Source: an uncultured Winogradskyella sp.
GTDB lineage: Bacteria; Bacteroidota; Bacteroidia; Flavobacteriales; Flavobacteriaceae
Length of the DNA stretch: 64,000 nucleotides
Direction: 5' to 3'
Assembly: GCF_947501905.1 (NCBI RefSeq)
Contig: NZ_CANMXL010000003.1
Coordinates: 124,001-188,000, forward strand
Shown here: one piece after another, positions 18,951-27,865 of the stretch
Numbering within the stretch: the stretch's first letter is position 1
How the letters are laid out: every line of letters starts with the position of its first letter
Notes under the pieces: generated by a model
Database searches by the model: none
Seen by the model: the letters and a program-made list of their open reading frames with translations, nothing else
Told to the model about the DNA's origin: nothing
Translations under genes and position numbers: made by a program

Positions 18951-20228
18951 TTATAATCTCTTGGTAATTTGTTTTTTATCTAAAGTTCCCTTTACATCAT
19001 AAACAATAGATGTTTCCTTTTTTAAGTTTTTTAAGTTTAATTCTAAAAACTCTTTATGTGCAACTACATGAATAATTGCGTCATAAGAATTGTTATTTAA
19101 TTCTTTTACCGTTTCTATTCCGTACTCTTTTTTTACTTCTTCTTTGTCTGCCCATGGATCATGTACATCTATATCCATGTTAAACGATTCTAAACTTCGG
19201 TATACATCGATTGCTTTAGTATTTCTAATATCTGGGCAATTCTCTTTAAAGGTTATACCTAACATTAAAATCTTAGATTCTTTAATAGTAATATTATTCT
19301 GTACCATTAGCTTTAATACCTCTGTTGCAACATATTCTCCCATACTATCATTTAAACGTCTCCCAGCTAGAATAATCTCTGGGTGATATCCTACTTCTTG
19401 AGCTTTTTGAGCTAAATAGTATGGATCTACTCCTATACAGTGACCGCCAACTAATCCTGGCTTAAATGGTAAAAAATTCCACTTTGTAGATGCTGCTTCT
19501 AATACTGCATGTGTATCTATGTCTAGCTTATTAAAGATTTTAGCTAGCTCGTTAACAAATGCGATATTAATATCTCGCTGTGCATTTTCAATTACCTTAG
19601 CTGCTTCCGCAACTTTTATAGTTGGAGCTAAATGTGTTCCTGCTGTAATAACAGATGCATATAAATCATTTACAACTTCTCCTATTTCTTTTGTTGAACC
19701 TGAAGTTACTTTTTTAATATTTGCTACAGTATGTGTTTTATCTCCTGGATTTATTCTTTCTGGAGAATAACCACAGTAAAAATCTTCATTAAATTTTAAT
19801 CCGCTAATTCCTTCTAAAATTGGCACACATTCATCTTCAGTAACCCCAGGATAAACTGTCGATTCGTATATAACTATATCTCCTTTTTTTATAACCTTAC
19901 CAATGGTTTCGGATGATTTTCTTAATGGTGTAAGAATAGGACTATTATTCTTGTCCACAGGGGTAGGAACGGTTACTATATATATATTACAATCTGCTAT
20001 TCTGTTAACATCATAACTAAGTTCTAAACCTATTCCAGTATTTTTTTTGTTTAATACACTTTTTAAATTGTCGTCACTAACTTCTAATGTATTATCATGA
20101 CCAGTATTTAAAGTATTCACTCTAGCTTTATTAATATCAAAACCTATAACCTTAAATTTTTTTGAAAACTCTACTGCTAATGGTAATCCAACGTAGCCCA
20201 ATCCAATTATTGCAATTTTATGTTTCAT
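18951..20228 (-). CDS. UDP-N-acetylglucosamine 6-dehydrogenase-type enzyme (TviB/WbpO-like)
   Basis: This 425-aa nucleotide-sugar dehydrogenase has a Rossmann motif [17 protein letters not shown] (about 9-25), [27 protein letters not shown] and the catalytic cysteine in [17 protein letters not shown]. The [12 protein letters not shown] form separates it from UGD proper (GGSCFPKD) and places it with the TviB/WbpO/WecC group acting on UDP-HexNAc. It is paired with the adjacent 4-epimerase. A 95-bp spacer separates it from rfbD upstream, one of the two larger breaks in this gene run. Confidence 0.87.
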   Translation of the reverse strand: MKHKIAIIGLGYVGLPLAVEFSKKFKVIGFDINKARVNTLNTGHDNTLEVSDDNLKSVLNKKNTGIGLELSYDVNRIADCNIYIVTVPTPVDKNNSPILTPLRKSSETIGKVIKKGDIVIYESTVYPGVTEDECVPILEGISGLKFNEDFYCGYSPERINPGDKTHTVANIKKVTSGSTKEIGEVVNDLYASVITAGTHLAPTIKVAEAAKVIENAQRDINIAFVNELAKIFNKLDIDTHAVLEAASTKWNFLPFKPGLVGGHCIGVDPYYLAQKAQEVGYHPEIILAGRRLNDSMGEYVATEVLKLMVQNNITIKESKILMLGITFKENCPDIRNTKAIDVYRSLESFNMDIDVHDPWADKEEVKKEYGIETVKELNNNSYDAIIHVVAHKEFLELNLKNLKKETSIVYDVKGTLDKKQITKRL

Positions 20229-20323
20229 GCTTATAATTATAATTTTATAATCTGAAAATCAGTATCCTCAGATAAAGACCACAAATATCGTTCATTTTTT
20301 AAGTATAAACCAAAAGCATAGCC

Positions 20324-21175
20324 TCATTTTGTCAATAGAAATCTTCCAAGACTTTCTTTCCAAGTTCTAATTTCTAAATCAAAAGTTGACATGGTTTTTT
20401 TTGTTGACAATACACTGTATACAGGACGCACAGCCTTTGTCGCATATATCTTAGAACTGATTGGTTTAATTTTTAAATTTAAGTCACAAATTTTACAAAT
20501 CTGACAAGCAAATTCATACCAGCTTGTTTTTCCTAAATTACTAAAATGATATAATCCGTAATTTTTAGAACCAGTTAAAATAATTCTTAGAACAAGGTTT
20601 ATTAAATCTCCTGCATATGTAGGACTACCAAATTGGTCTTTAACTACATTAATCTCTCTTTTTTCTTCGGACAGTTTTATAATGGTTTTTACAAAATTAT
20701 TCCCGTACATAGAGTACAACCAAGAGGTCCTTATAATGAAGTAGTTCTCTAGCGTATTTATAACCTCAATTTCCCCATCTCTTTTTGTTTTGCCGTAAAC
20801 ATTAATTGGATTTGTCGTATCACTTTCTAAATAGGGTTCTTTTTTAGAGCCATCAAAAACAAAATCAGTTGAAATATGGATTAATATCGTATTGTTCATT
20901 CTACAGGCAATAGCTAATTTTTTAACTCCTGCTGTATTGACTGCTTTAGCTTTTTCAGATTCTGACTCTGCTTTGTCTACTGCAGTGTATGCAGCACAGT
21001 TTATACAATAATCATAGTCTTTGGCTTCAAAAGTTCTTGATATAGACTTCTTTGAAGTAATGTTCAATTCTTTTGAATCTTTAAAGGTAAAATCTAGTAA
21101 AGAGTGATTCTCTTGTAAATCCCTTAAATATAATGCAAGCTGACTTTCTTTACCCGTGACTAAAACAGAAATCAT
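20324..21175 (-). CDS. rfbD: dTDP-4-dehydrorhamnose reductase
   Basis: This catalyses the last step of dTDP-L-rhamnose synthesis, the NADPH-dependent reduction of dTDP-4-keto-L-rhamnose. Seen: CINCAAYTAVDKAESE, TDFVFDGSKKEPYLESD, the YxxxK pair in NVYGKTKRDGE, and RTSWLYSMYGNNFVKT, all RmlD signatures. The N-terminal cofactor loop reads TGKESQLALYL where most relatives have TGxxGQLG, so one glycine is replaced. Length 283 aa is normal. Its start overlaps rfbC by 4 bp, and the order here is rfbB-rfbA-rfbC-rfbD. Confidence 0.93.
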   Translation of the reverse strand: MISVLVTGKESQLALYLRDLQENHSLLDFTFKDSKELNITSKKSISRTFEAKDYDYCINCAAYTAVDKAESESEKAKAVNTAGVKKLAIACRMNNTILIHISTDFVFDGSKKEPYLESDTTNPINVYGKTKRDGEIEVINTLENYFIIRTSWLYSMYGNNFVKTIIKLSEEKREINVVKDQFGSPTYAGDLINLVLRIILTGSKNYGLYHFSNLGKTSWYEFACQICKICDLNLKIKPISSKIYATKAVRPVYSVLSTKKTMSTFDLEIRTWKESLGRFLLTK

Positions 21176-21717
21176 AGTGATAAGTTTTCAAGTTTGGGTA
21201 GCTCTAAATCTTTATCTGATAATTTATAATCTACACCAAGGCTTTTCCATTCAATACCAAGATTTACATCATTGTAGATTATACCCGATTCACTTTCTTT
21301 ATTATAAAAATTATCGCACTTGTATGTGAAAATCGTATCGTCTTCCATGACTAAAAAACCATGCGCAAAGCCTTTAGGGATAAAAAGCTGAGTGTTGTTT
21401 TCCTCTGAAAGCTCAATTGAAAAATGAGCTCCAAAAGTTTTGGATTTTGGTCTAATATCTACTACAACATCTTGAACAGAGCCTCTAACCACACGCACTA
21501 ACTTTGCTTGTGCATCTTTTCCCTTTTGAAAATGTAACCCTCTTAAAACTCCTTTAGAGGAGTGAGATTGGTTATCCTGAACAAAATTTAAATTTAGTCT
21601 TGTTTGTTCTTCAAATATCTTACTATTAAAACTTTCAAAAAAAGAGCCTCTTTCATCTTTAAATAGTTTTGGCTGTATTATGTAACACCCTTCAAGGTTG
21701 GTCTTTATAATTTGCAT
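21172..21717 (-). CDS. rfbC: dTDP-4-dehydrorhamnose 3,5-epimerase
   Basis: This cupin-fold enzyme epimerises C3 and C5 of dTDP-4-keto-6-deoxyglucose. Seen: GCYIIQPKLFKDERGSFFES, the catalytic-His block SKGVLRGLHFQKGKDAQAKLV, VVDIRPKSKTFG and FIPKGFAHGFLVMEDD. Length 181 aa matches RmlC. It starts 1 bp after rfbA and overlaps rfbD by 4 bp. Confidence 0.96.
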   Translation of the reverse strand: MQIIKTNLEGCYIIQPKLFKDERGSFFESFNSKIFEEQTRLNLNFVQDNQSHSSKGVLRGLHFQKGKDAQAKLVRVVRGSVQDVVVDIRPKSKTFGAHFSIELSEENNTQLFIPKGFAHGFLVMEDDTIFTYKCDNFYNKESESGIIYNDVNLGIEWKSLGVDYKLSDKDLELPKLENLSL

Positions 21718-21718
21718 A

Positions 21719-22585
21719 CTATCTGCTCTTAACTAAACTTAACAAGTGTTTACCGTAGCCGCTTTTAATTAATGGTTTTGCTAGTTTAATTAATTGCTTA
21801 TCATCAATGTAGCCCATAGTGTATGCGGCTTCTTCAATGGCTCCTATTTTAAGACCTTGGCGTTCTTCTATAACCTCAACAAATTGAGAGGCTTGTAATA
21901 GTGATTGGAACGTACCTGTATCTAACCAAGCGGTTCCTTTATCTAATATACTCACTTTAAGATTTCCATTATTCAAATAAACCTTATTTACATCGGTAAT
22001 TTCAAGTTCTCCTCTTGCGCTTGGTTTTATTTGCTTTGCTATGTTAATAACTGTATTGTCATAAAAATATATACCAGGTATAGCAAAATTAGATTTTGGT
22101 TGTTTGGGTTTTTCTTCTATAGATACTGCGTTAAAATTTTCATCAAATTCAACAACTCCATATCTTTCCGGGTCAAGAACATGATAAGCATATACAATTC
22201 CTCCTTCTGGGTTACTGTTCTGCCGAAGCAATTCTGATAGGCCTGTCCCGTAAAATATATTATCTCCTAAAATTAGAGCAACTTTATCGTTTCCTATAAA
22301 GTTTTCACCTATTATAAAGGCTTCTGCTAATCCGTTTGGTAATAATTGTTCTGCATACTGAAAGGTGCATCCTAACTGACTTCCGTCACCTAATAATTTT
22401 TTAAATAGTGGTAAGTCTTCTGGTGTAGATATAATTAATATCTCTCTTATCCCTGACCACATTAATGTAGATAACGGGTAATAAATCATTGGTTTGTCAT
22501 AAATTGGCATAAGCTGTTTACTAACCGCTAATGTTAGTGGATGTAACCTTGTACCAGAACCTCCAGCGAGAATTATGCCTTTCAT
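21719..22585 (-). CDS. rfbA: Glucose-1-phosphate thymidylyltransferase
   Basis: This enzyme makes dTDP-glucose from glucose-1-phosphate and dTTP, and is usually feedback-inhibited by dTDP-rhamnose. Seen: the nucleotidyltransferase signature [20 protein letters not shown] (residues 8-27), [37 protein letters not shown] and [11 protein letters not shown]. The 288-aa length is typical of RmlA. It lies directly between rfbB (0 bp spacing) and rfbC. Confidence 0.97.
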   Translation of the reverse strand: MKGIILAGGSGTRLHPLTLAVSKQLMPIYDKPMIYYPLSTLMWSGIREILIISTPEDLPLFKKLLGDGSQLGCTFQYAEQLLPNGLAEAFIIGENFIGNDKVALILGDNIFYGTGLSELLRQNSNPEGGIVYAYHVLDPERYGVVEFDENFNAVSIEEKPKQPKSNFAIPGIYFYDNTVINIAKQIKPSARGELEITDVNKVYLNNGNLKVSILDKGTAWLDTGTFQSLLQASQFVEVIEERQGLKIGAIEEAAYTMGYIDDKQLIKLAKPLIKSGYGKHLLSLVKSR

Positions 22586-23599
22586 CTATGATGTATATTT
22601 ATTTAAATACCAATTTACTGTTTTTAATATCCCCGATTCAAAATTTTCGTCCGCTTTCCAGCCTAATTCTTCTTCAATTTTTGAAGCATCAATTGCATAT
22701 CTAAAATCATGGCCAGGTCTATCCGTGACAAAAGAAATTAAGTTTTTATAAGAATATTTTGATGGTTTTACTTCATCTAAAATACTACAAACTTTATTGA
22801 CAATATATAGATTATCTCTTTCGTTTTTTCCACCAATATTATATGTTTCTCCCGCATTACCTTTTTCAAAAACCAAATCAATCCCTTTGCAATGATCTAA
22901 AACATAGAGCCAATCTCTTATGTTTTTTCCATCACCGTAAATTGGAATTTGCTCACCGCTAATGGCTTTTCTAATAATGGTTGGAATGAGCTTCTCATCA
23001 TGCTGTTTTGGTCCGTAGTTGTTGCTGCAATTCGTAGTCACAACATTCATCCCATAAGTGTGAAAATAACTTCTAACTAAAAAATCTGATGACGCTTTAG
23101 ATGCGCTATATGGACTATTTGGGGCATAAGGTGTTGTTTCGGTAAACAAACCTTCTTTCCCTAATGTACCGTAAACCTCATCTGTAGAAATATGATGGAA
23201 TCTATTGCCATCACAGTCATTTTTTATTTTAAATGGCCCGTCCATCCAATGACTTCTGGCTGCATCTAACAGGATAAATGTTCCAACAACATTAGTGTTT
23301 ATAAATGCGTCTGGACTCGCTATTGAGTTATCCACATGTGATTCAGCAGCAAAATGAATAACGTGACAAAAATTGTACTTGTCAAAAAGCTCTTGAACAA
23401 GTTGTTTACTGCAAATATCTCCCTTAACAAAAGTGTAATTGTTGTTTGAAGATACAGAGCTTAAATTAGAAAGTTCACCTGCGTAAGTGAGTTTGTCTAA
23501 GTTAACAATTTTAAAATCAGGATGTTTCTCTAAATAGTACTCTATAAAATTAGAGCCTATGAAGCCTAAACCACCTGTGATTAAAATTGTTTTATTCAT
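22586..23599 (-). CDS. rfbB: dTDP-glucose 4,6-dehydratase
   Basis: This enzyme converts dTDP-glucose to dTDP-4-keto-6-deoxyglucose. Seen: the NAD motif TGGLGFIGSNFIEYYL (7-22), FAAESHVDNSI, the catalytic region HISTDEVYGTLG, the pair YxxxK in SPYSASKASSD, NYGPKQHDEKLIPT and FVTDRPGHDFRYAID. Length 337 aa is normal for RmlB. Its start overlaps the Wzz-like gene by 8 bp, linking rhamnose supply to the presumed chain-length protein. Confidence 0.97.
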   Translation of the reverse strand: MNKTILITGGLGFIGSNFIEYYLEKHPDFKIVNLDKLTYAGELSNLSSVSSNNNYTFVKGDICSKQLVQELFDKYNFCHVIHFAAESHVDNSIASPDAFINTNVVGTFILLDAARSHWMDGPFKIKNDCDGNRFHHISTDEVYGTLGKEGLFTETTPYAPNSPYSASKASSDFLVRSYFHTYGMNVVTTNCSNNYGPKQHDEKLIPTIIRKAISGEQIPIYGDGKNIRDWLYVLDHCKGIDLVFEKGNAGETYNIGGKNERDNLYIVNKVCSILDEVKPSKYSYKNLISFVTDRPGHDFRYAIDASKIEEELGWKADENFESGILKTVNWYLNKYTS

Positions 23600-24641
23600 A
23601 GTCTTTTATGAAATAGAAAATCTTATATAGACCGGTTAATAGAATAATTAAGATTAATGTTGCTAAAGGGAAAGTGAATTTAAAATTTTTATAAAAACTA
23701 GGCTCAACCGTACCAATTTCCTCAAATGTGGATAATACATCATAGAAATCACTCTCCACAATCTGTTGTTCATCTAGTAATTTAAGCTCATCTCTAATTT
23801 TAATCTCTTCTTGCAATAACTCGTATTCTTTGGTTTGCGTTTTTTCTTGAGCCAAAGGAAATGCCCCAGAAGGTAAGACTCCTGATTGCTTTTCAGAGTC
23901 AGTCTTCAGAACTTGGAGATAAATTTTCTGCACACTATCTACTCGTTTTAAATCTCTTAATAATTTGGTTCGTTGAATAACTATTGACGAATCTCTAATC
24001 TTCTTATTTTTTTGAGAGTATTTGTTCTCGAATGTCCTTGTAAATCCACCTTCTAAATCTTTAAAAACATCTCTCTTGATTGATTTTGCTGTTATTACAA
24101 AAGTTGTACCGTTCAAAACATCTCTATTATCAACATAATCTTTAAATGTTATACCTACCGCTATTGAACTATCAATAGTTTTTAAAAACCCATCATATTC
24201 CTGTATGAGATCGTTTTTTGTTTGGGGTCCAATTTCAATATCAAAACCTATCAAACTTGCACTGTCAGAACTATCAATTTCAAAAATTCTTGATATCTCA
24301 TTAATATTTTTTTCATTTATTAATGCATTAAAATACTCGATGTTATCTGCCAATTGATATTTTGATTCAAAATAAGGTTTTACTAGCATGTCTGATGAAT
24401 AGACTGGAGCACTATATCTCTGAGCTATGAATCCTATAGCTGCAGATAATGCTAAAACAATAGAAATCATTTTTATATTATTAACAAATGGTTTAAGAGT
24501 GTATATAATTATTCTAAATAGTCTAACAAAAATGCCTCTGAAAAACTTCGATAAGTCTCTAAATAATTGCCCTATCATTTTAAATAACTGTCCTAAGTCC
24601 ACCTCTTCATTTTGTGGGGTTGGTTTTGTATTTTCGCTCAT
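23592..24641 (-). CDS. Wzz-like membrane protein with periplasmic domain
   Basis: This 349-aa protein has a hydrophilic cytoplasmic N terminus, one membrane helix at about 55-75 (MISIVLALSAAIGFIAQRY), a long coiled and charged extracytoplasmic region of about 250 residues (with YSSDMLVKPYF just after the helix), and a second helix near residue 322-342 (FKFTFPLATLILIILLTGLY). This two-helix topology is that of polysaccharide co-polymerases (Wzz), although no Pfam-level signature is evident by eye and no kinase domain follows. It overlaps rfbB by 8 bp and is 3 bp after the nucleoside-phosphorylase-like gene. A role in chain length or assembly is inferred. Confidence 0.6.
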   Translation of the reverse strand: MSENTKPTPQNEEVDLGQLFKMIGQLFRDLSKFFRGIFVRLFRIIIYTLKPFVNNIKMISIVLALSAAIGFIAQRYSAPVYSSDMLVKPYFESKYQLADNIEYFNALINEKNINEISRIFEIDSSDSASLIGFDIEIGPQTKNDLIQEYDGFLKTIDSSIAVGITFKDYVDNRDVLNGTTFVITAKSIKRDVFKDLEGGFTRTFENKYSQKNKKIRDSSIVIQRTKLLRDLKRVDSVQKIYLQVLKTDSEKQSGVLPSGAFPLAQEKTQTKEYELLQEEIKIRDELKLLDEQQIVESDFYDVLSTFEEIGTVEPSFYKNFKFTFPLATLILIILLTGLYKIFYFIKDYE

Positions 24642-24644
24642 AAT

Positions 24645-26336
24645 CTACTGATTAAAAATTTGTTGTAATATTTTTTTTGTTATAACATATGTTGGTTTTA
24701 CACCTGTTGAGCCCAAGCCTCCTGAAGCCAGTGTGCTACCTGTCTCTAAAGGATTATCACTAGCATAATACGCATATCTCACTTTTACATCTTCATTAAT
24801 ACTACCCCTAACTCTCGATGCAGCTTGTATAGCTTTTTGATAGTGAGCACCCTCCATTTCTAAACCTATTACATTCCATGTCGACTTTTTAAAGAACTTT
24901 AATATCTCTTTATTTTGGAGAGATGTTCCTAAAACAGTTATCATAGAACCTTCATAAACATCAACACCGCAATCTACCATGTCTGCTTTACTTAACTCAT
25001 TTTTAAACGGATAATTATCTGCAGTACCTTCAAAAATATGTGCAGAAGGAATCATCACGTCACCTTTTCCTCCTTGAAGAATACCTGCTTTGCCCATTAT
25101 GGATATAGATTTAACATCTAAGTGTATCTTTTCTCCTTTTACAGATACAGGTTTTAAAAGCTCATCCATTGTTTCATATGCCTGCTCTCCAAAGGCATAA
25201 TCCATGACAATAATAACAGCTTTGTCTTCTGCATTGTCTTGGCTGTATTCAAAAGCTACTTTAGAAAAATCTATCTGTGCTGTATCAAAAATCTGAACAT
25301 TAATATTTGTGCCCGAAGTATCCTTTATGTAGGTCATTCCGTTTTTGAACGCCATAGTTTCAACCTTATTTCGCATTGCGTCATTATCTGGTTGACTTAA
25401 GCTTTCAAAAATTTCGTAAATATCTTTTGGTGCTTTGGACGTTTTTAGAGTGGTGTCTGCAAAAAGAGAATTCATAACGCTATGCATATTAGCGCTTATG
25501 ATATGAATTGGTCGTCTTAACAAATCGTTTTTATTAAGAATAGATTTTATATTATCTGCCCATACTTCACCGTGGATATGATGCCCTAGTCGCTCTCTTA
25601 AAACAGGACTAAAAGTTACAGTGCGTTTATTGTTATTTACCGTCTCTTCGATTGCTAATTTCCCTAACCAGTATACGATATTTAAGAAACGTTCTGGTTG
25701 TGTCTCCGTAGCAAAATCTGCATAAGTTTGCGAAATCTCATTAAACGTACGACCCAAAATATGTGCTGTATGCGTTATCGCTATTTCTCTCTCTTTTTGA
25801 GTTAGTTTTTTGTTCTTTTTCACAGCAGACTCTAACTTACCCCAATCTCTTATCGTTGTACCGTCATCATCTATTAAAACACGTTTACTTATTTTATGAG
25901 ATTCTACAAAAAGAAACGTCAAATGAGTAAGAATATCGTAAATCTCCGAACGCCCTCGAGTAATTTCAATATTCATCTGCTCATCATCTATACGATAGCA
26001 ATTACGTCTTCGTTTTGGAGGAATTATAACCTTAAAATGCGAATCCCCATAACCTTCATCGCTAGTGAGATTTATAAAAGAACATTCTTCTATACCTTGA
26101 GGTAAACGGTCTACAACATACAAAAGACCTTCTAATTCGGCTTTTTCATCTGCTATGGAGCCATAAATCTCTGGTCTTAAAAGTAATAGTGCTTCTCTCA
26201 GCGTTTCTCCAGAAACACCCATGGGCTTATAAAAGCCTCTATTAAAAAGATGGCGCATTGTTACATACATCCGCTCAATAGCATTTGAACTCTGTTGTGC
26301 ACGTGTTCTTTTATGTATTTTTTTAGTATTATTCAT
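24645..26336 (-). CDS. Bacteroidota protein of unknown function with nucleoside-phosphorylase-like C-terminal domain
   Basis: This 563-aa soluble protein has an N-terminal part of about 280 residues with SNAIERMYVTMRHLFNRGFY and an extended helical region. The C-terminal half (about 330-560) shows motifs resembling purine nucleoside phosphorylase/MTA nucleosidase: GKAGILQGGKGDVMIPSAH, and GLEMEGAHYQKAIQAASRV, where ME plus acidic residue recalls the ribose/base-binding MExA site. I think it belongs to a conserved Bacteroidota DUF family (possibly DUF6909, from memory). A -7 promoter box lies 16 bp upstream. It heads the minus-strand glycan run; its function is unknown. Confidence 0.75.
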   Translation of the reverse strand: MNNTKKIHKRTRAQQSSNAIERMYVTMRHLFNRGFYKPMGVSGETLREALLLLRPEIYGSIADEKAELEGLLYVVDRLPQGIEECSFINLTSDEGYGDSHFKVIIPPKRRRNCYRIDDEQMNIEITRGRSEIYDILTHLTFLFVESHKISKRVLIDDDGTTIRDWGKLESAVKKNKKLTQKEREIAITHTAHILGRTFNEISQTYADFATETQPERFLNIVYWLGKLAIEETVNNNKRTVTFSPVLRERLGHHIHGEVWADNIKSILNKNDLLRRPIHIISANMHSVMNSLFADTTLKTSKAPKDIYEIFESLSQPDNDAMRNKVETMAFKNGMTYIKDTSGTNINVQIFDTAQIDFSKVAFEYSQDNAEDKAVIIVMDYAFGEQAYETMDELLKPVSVKGEKIHLDVKSISIMGKAGILQGGKGDVMIPSAHIFEGTADNYPFKNELSKADMVDCGVDVYEGSMITVLGTSLQNKEILKFFKKSTWNVIGLEMEGAHYQKAIQAASRVRGSINEDVKVRYAYYASDNPLETGSTLASGGLGSTGVKPTYVITKKILQQIFNQ

Positions 26337-26352
26337 GCTTGTATTTAACCTG

Positions 26353-26360
26353 CAAATATA
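26353..26360 (-). promoter_or_regulatory. Bacteroidota -7 promoter box (TATATTTG)
   Basis: The minus strand reads TATATTTG, matching TAnnTTTG, 16 bp before the start codon of the gene at 24645-26336. No clear -33 TTG is visible. It is the only good box between the GH3 gene and the start of the glycan gene run, so it may drive a long transcript. Confidence 0.5.
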
Positions 26361-26362
26361 AA

Positions 26363-27865
26363 CTATTTAACGAGTTCTCTTTTATATAAAGCATCTGCAA
26401 TCTTGCGATCGTTGGCTAATCTTGGGATTTTATTCTGTCCTCCTAATTTACCAATAGATTTCATATAATTTTTAAAACCTCCTGTTTTAATTTGTGTGAT
26501 TTTTAATGGCTGAAGAACTTTACCTTTAATTAAGTCTTTGTAATAGCTGTTTTGCTCTTGAAGAGATTGTTCTATTTTGCTAGAAAAATCTTTGAAATCA
26601 ATTGGTGTGTTTTCAAATTCTACTAACCATTCGTGATAAGGTAAGCCTCTTTTAGGGTTTATTTGTGGCGCTACTGTAAATTCATTTATAGAAGCTCCAG
26701 ATGCTTTTAAAGCTTCGTTCATTGCTTGCTCTACTTCTTTACCAATAACATGTTCTCCAAAAGCAGAAATAAAATGCTTTATGCGCCCAGAAACAGTAAC
26801 TCGGTAGGGCGAGATACTTGTAAACTTAATAGTATCACCAATATTATATGCCCAAAGCCCTGCGTTAGTAGAAATAATCATAACGTAGTTTACACCTATT
26901 TTTACGTCTTTAATTGTGTGTCGTTTAGGATTTTCTTCAAAAAAATGTTCTGCTTCAATAAACTCGTAAAACATGCCTGAATTAAGCTGAAGCAACATCC
27001 CATTTTCTTCTTGCTTGTCTTGAAATGCAAAAAAGCCTTCACTTGCTGGGTACAGTTCTATACTGTCTACTTTTCTACCAATTAAGTTTTCAAACTTAGC
27101 ACGATAAGGTTCGTAATTAACACCGCCAAAGATGAAAAGATTAAAGTTTTTAAAAATATCTCCTACTTTTTTATCTGTCTTTTCAATTAGTTTTTCAAAA
27201 TACATTTGTACCCACGACGGAATTCCAGAGATAATAGTCATATTCTCTGGTAATGTCTCTTCTACAATAGCATCGACCTTAGTTTCCCAATCTTCTATGC
27301 AGTTTGTTTCCCAGCTTGGTAATCTGTTTTTCTGAAGATATTTAGGGACATAATGCGCAACAATGCCTGAAAGTCGGCCTAACTGAATTCCTCTTTGCTC
27401 TTTTAAAATGGGGCTTCCTTGAAGAAAAATCATTTTGCCATCAACAAAACTCGTATTACCAGTTTCGTTAATGTACATTAAAATCGCATTTCGAGCTGCC
27501 TCAACATGACTTGGCATACTTTCTTTAGTGATAGGAATATATTTTGCACCAGAAGTTGTGCCTGAGGTTTTTGCAAAATAAATGGGTTTACCTCTCCATA
27601 ATATATCCTCTTCGCCATCAACAACACGTTCTACATAAGGCTTTAATGCTTCGTAATCTCTAATAGGAACACGTTTTACAAAATCTTCATGATTATTTAT
27701 ACTAATAAAATCGTGGTCTTTCCCAAATGTTGTGCCAGCTGCTTCCGATATTAATTTTTGAAATACTTTTTCTTGGGTTTCAATTGGGTTTGAAGACCAT
27801 TTTTTAATACGCTTTGCGACTTTTTTTGCAAACGGTTTTGCTAATAATGCTTTAATAGATGCCAT
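26363..27865 (-). CDS. GH3 family acyl-adenylating protein
   Basis: This 500-aa protein resembles the GH3 auxin-responsive family, which adenylates a carboxylic acid and joins it to an amino acid. Seen: the ATP/AMP-binding motif FAKTSGTTSGAKYIPIT (about residue 106-122), a mid-region LYPASEGFFAFQ (motif II-like, with the YxASEG form) and VSGRIKHFISAFGEHV near residue 375, equivalent to motif III with the acidic residue. The protein is soluble and lacks a signal peptide. It overlaps the M23 peptidase gene by one base. In Bacteroidota the substrate is not known to me. Confidence 0.85.
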   Translation of the reverse strand: MASIKALLAKPFAKKVAKRIKKWSSNPIETQEKVFQKLISEAAGTTFGKDHDFISINNHEDFVKRVPIRDYEALKPYVERVVDGEEDILWRGKPIYFAKTSGTTSGAKYIPITKESMPSHVEAARNAILMYINETGNTSFVDGKMIFLQGSPILKEQRGIQLGRLSGIVAHYVPKYLQKNRLPSWETNCIEDWETKVDAIVEETLPENMTIISGIPSWVQMYFEKLIEKTDKKVGDIFKNFNLFIFGGVNYEPYRAKFENLIGRKVDSIELYPASEGFFAFQDKQEENGMLLQLNSGMFYEFIEAEHFFEENPKRHTIKDVKIGVNYVMIISTNAGLWAYNIGDTIKFTSISPYRVTVSGRIKHFISAFGEHVIGKEVEQAMNEALKASGASINEFTVAPQINPKRGLPYHEWLVEFENTPIDFKDFSSKIEQSLQEQNSYYKDLIKGKVLQPLKITQIKTGGFKNYMKSIGKLGGQNKIPRLANDRKIADALYKRELVK

